DNA of 64,000 nt from NCBI RefSeq assembly GCF_002224365.1, contig NZ_CP022437.1:4154001-4218000 (forward strand). The letters are read 5' to 3'. The translations under genes and the position numbers were made by a program. Under the pieces are notes generated by a model, which saw only the letters and a list, made by a program, of their open reading frames with translations, ran no database searches and was not told where the DNA came from. This DNA comes from Virgibacillus necropolis (lineage in GTDB: Bacteria; Bacillota; Bacilli; Bacillales; Amphibacillaceae). This document shows positions 63,476 to 64,000 of the stretch, piece by piece. Each line of letters starts with the position of its first letter. Position 1 is the first letter of the stretch.

Positions 63476-64000
63476 TTAGCCTATATTCGTTTTCTTAGAT
63501 GCTTTTTCACGTTCGTTTTTGTTTAAAATCTTTTTACGTAAACGAATCGATTCAGGTGTAACCTCACAATATTCGTCGTCATTCAAGTACTCAATAGCTT
63601 CCTCGAGTGACATAACTCTTGTCTTTCTAATCGTAGAGGTTTGGTCTTTATTCGCTGAGCGAACGTTGGTTAAGTGTTTTTCCTTCGTGATATTTACTGT
63701 TAAATCATTGTCACGATTATGTTCGCCGACAATCATACCTGCGTACAATTCTGTACCCGGTTCAACAAAAATAACACCGCGATCTTCTAGTTGCATGATA
63801 CCGTATGTTGATGCTTTACCATTCTCAAGTCCAACTAGAACACCTTTACTTCTACCACCAACTTGACCTTTGACAACTGGTTCATATGCTTCAAACGTAT
63901 GATTCAAAATACCATAACCGCGTGTTTGGGACATGAATTCAGTCGTATATCCGATTAAGCCACGGGAAGGAACCTTAAAGTCGATACGAACTTGCCCATT
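63476..64000 (-). CDS. typA: Ribosome-associated GTPase TypA/BipA, C-terminal part (5' end outside window)
   Basis: The frame is open to the window edge; about 174 of roughly 610 residues are present, covering the BipA-specific C-terminal domain: VRIDFKVPSRGLIGYTTEF, TRGYGILNHTFEAYEP, MQLEDRGVIFVEPGTELYAGMIVGEHNRDNDLTVN and EYCEVTPESIRLRKKIL. TypA is a translational GTPase acting in 50S assembly and cold or stress growth. No defect in the visible part. Confidence 0.96.
   Translation of the reverse strand, partial: NGQVRIDFKVPSRGLIGYTTEFMSQTRGYGILNHTFEAYEPVVKGQVGGRSKGVLVGLENGKASTYGIMQLEDRGVIFVEPGTELYAGMIVGEHNRDNDLTVNITKEKHLTNVRSANKDQTSTIRKTRVMSLEEAIEYLNDDEYCEVTPESIRLRKKILNKNEREKASKKTNIG

Noticed and set aside
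62763-63498. Open frames in the metX-typA gap
   Set aside because: They fall within elements B2 and C2 and mirror those in C1; they change with the repeat orientation.

Overview
The window is AT-rich chromosomal DNA of a Gram-positive endospore-former-type bacterium (Bacillaceae). The gene set, the ribosome binding sites (aaggagg type) and the order katA, tex, rsbX-sigB-rsbW-rsbV-rsbU-rsbT-rsbS-rsbR, ndoA-endoAI, alr, ydcC, acpS, rhomboid, ydbT, ydbS, cshA closely parallel Bacillus subtilis. The short intergenic repeats and general protein style suggest the halotolerant Oceanobacillus/Virgibacillus-like group; that genus-level placement is inference. There are no rRNA or tRNA genes and no CRISPR array that I can see.

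Layout. 1-19 kb: end of catalase, Tex, the complete SigB stress module with its stressosome proteins, the MazEF-type toxin-antitoxin pair, alanine racemase, a truncated RsbR-like STAS remnant, a lipoprotein, a decayed NAD(P)H-hydrate repair gene (nnrD/nnrE), holo-ACP synthase, a rhomboid protease, small membrane proteins, two PH-domain membrane proteins and the CshA RNA helicase. 19-29.6 kb: EamA transporter, DegV, esterase, YppG-like protein, glutaredoxin-like protein, an EcsAB-like ABC pair, a DedA protein, and a DUF1206 gene broken by an IS1341-type TnpB element, then a lipid kinase. 29.7-35 kb: a phosphonate-type ABC transporter (phnDCEE) followed by a cytosolic 5'-nucleotidase-like phosphoesterase. 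35-44 kb: PepSY protein with a two-component system, a VOC protein, thioredoxin, DUF368 lipid-carrier protein, PadR regulator plus partner, CapA lipoprotein, DUF2254 protein. 44-48 kb: a compact same-strand surface cluster of ECF sigma factor, RskA-type anti-sigma, a two-repeat His-containing LPXTG-like protein and a lipoprotein sortase. 48-50 kb: ABC exporter. 51-55.4 kb: trehalose operon treP-treA-treR with two TreR operators. 55.5-59.4 kb: TPP riboswitch and ykoFEDC thiamine-precursor transporter. 59.5-62.5 kb: SAM riboswitch, a MetY-type enzyme fused to a CoA-binding-like domain, and MetX. The window ends in typA.

The most unusual layer is between the genes: at least five families of short non-coding repeats. 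Family A (seven copies or remnants) has GTTCAAAAAGTC-type terminal inverted repeats. Family B (two copies, about 220 bp) is nested once inside A and once inside C. Family C (two copies) has imperfect terminal repeats starting GGCT and exact 8-bp target duplications. B and C share the same GC-rich palindromic core despite having different ends. Family D (two copies) folds into two hairpins whose stems vary compensatorily. Several copies touch gene function: one sits inside a hairpin between rsbT and rsbU, and one supplies the stop codon of an EcsB-like gene.
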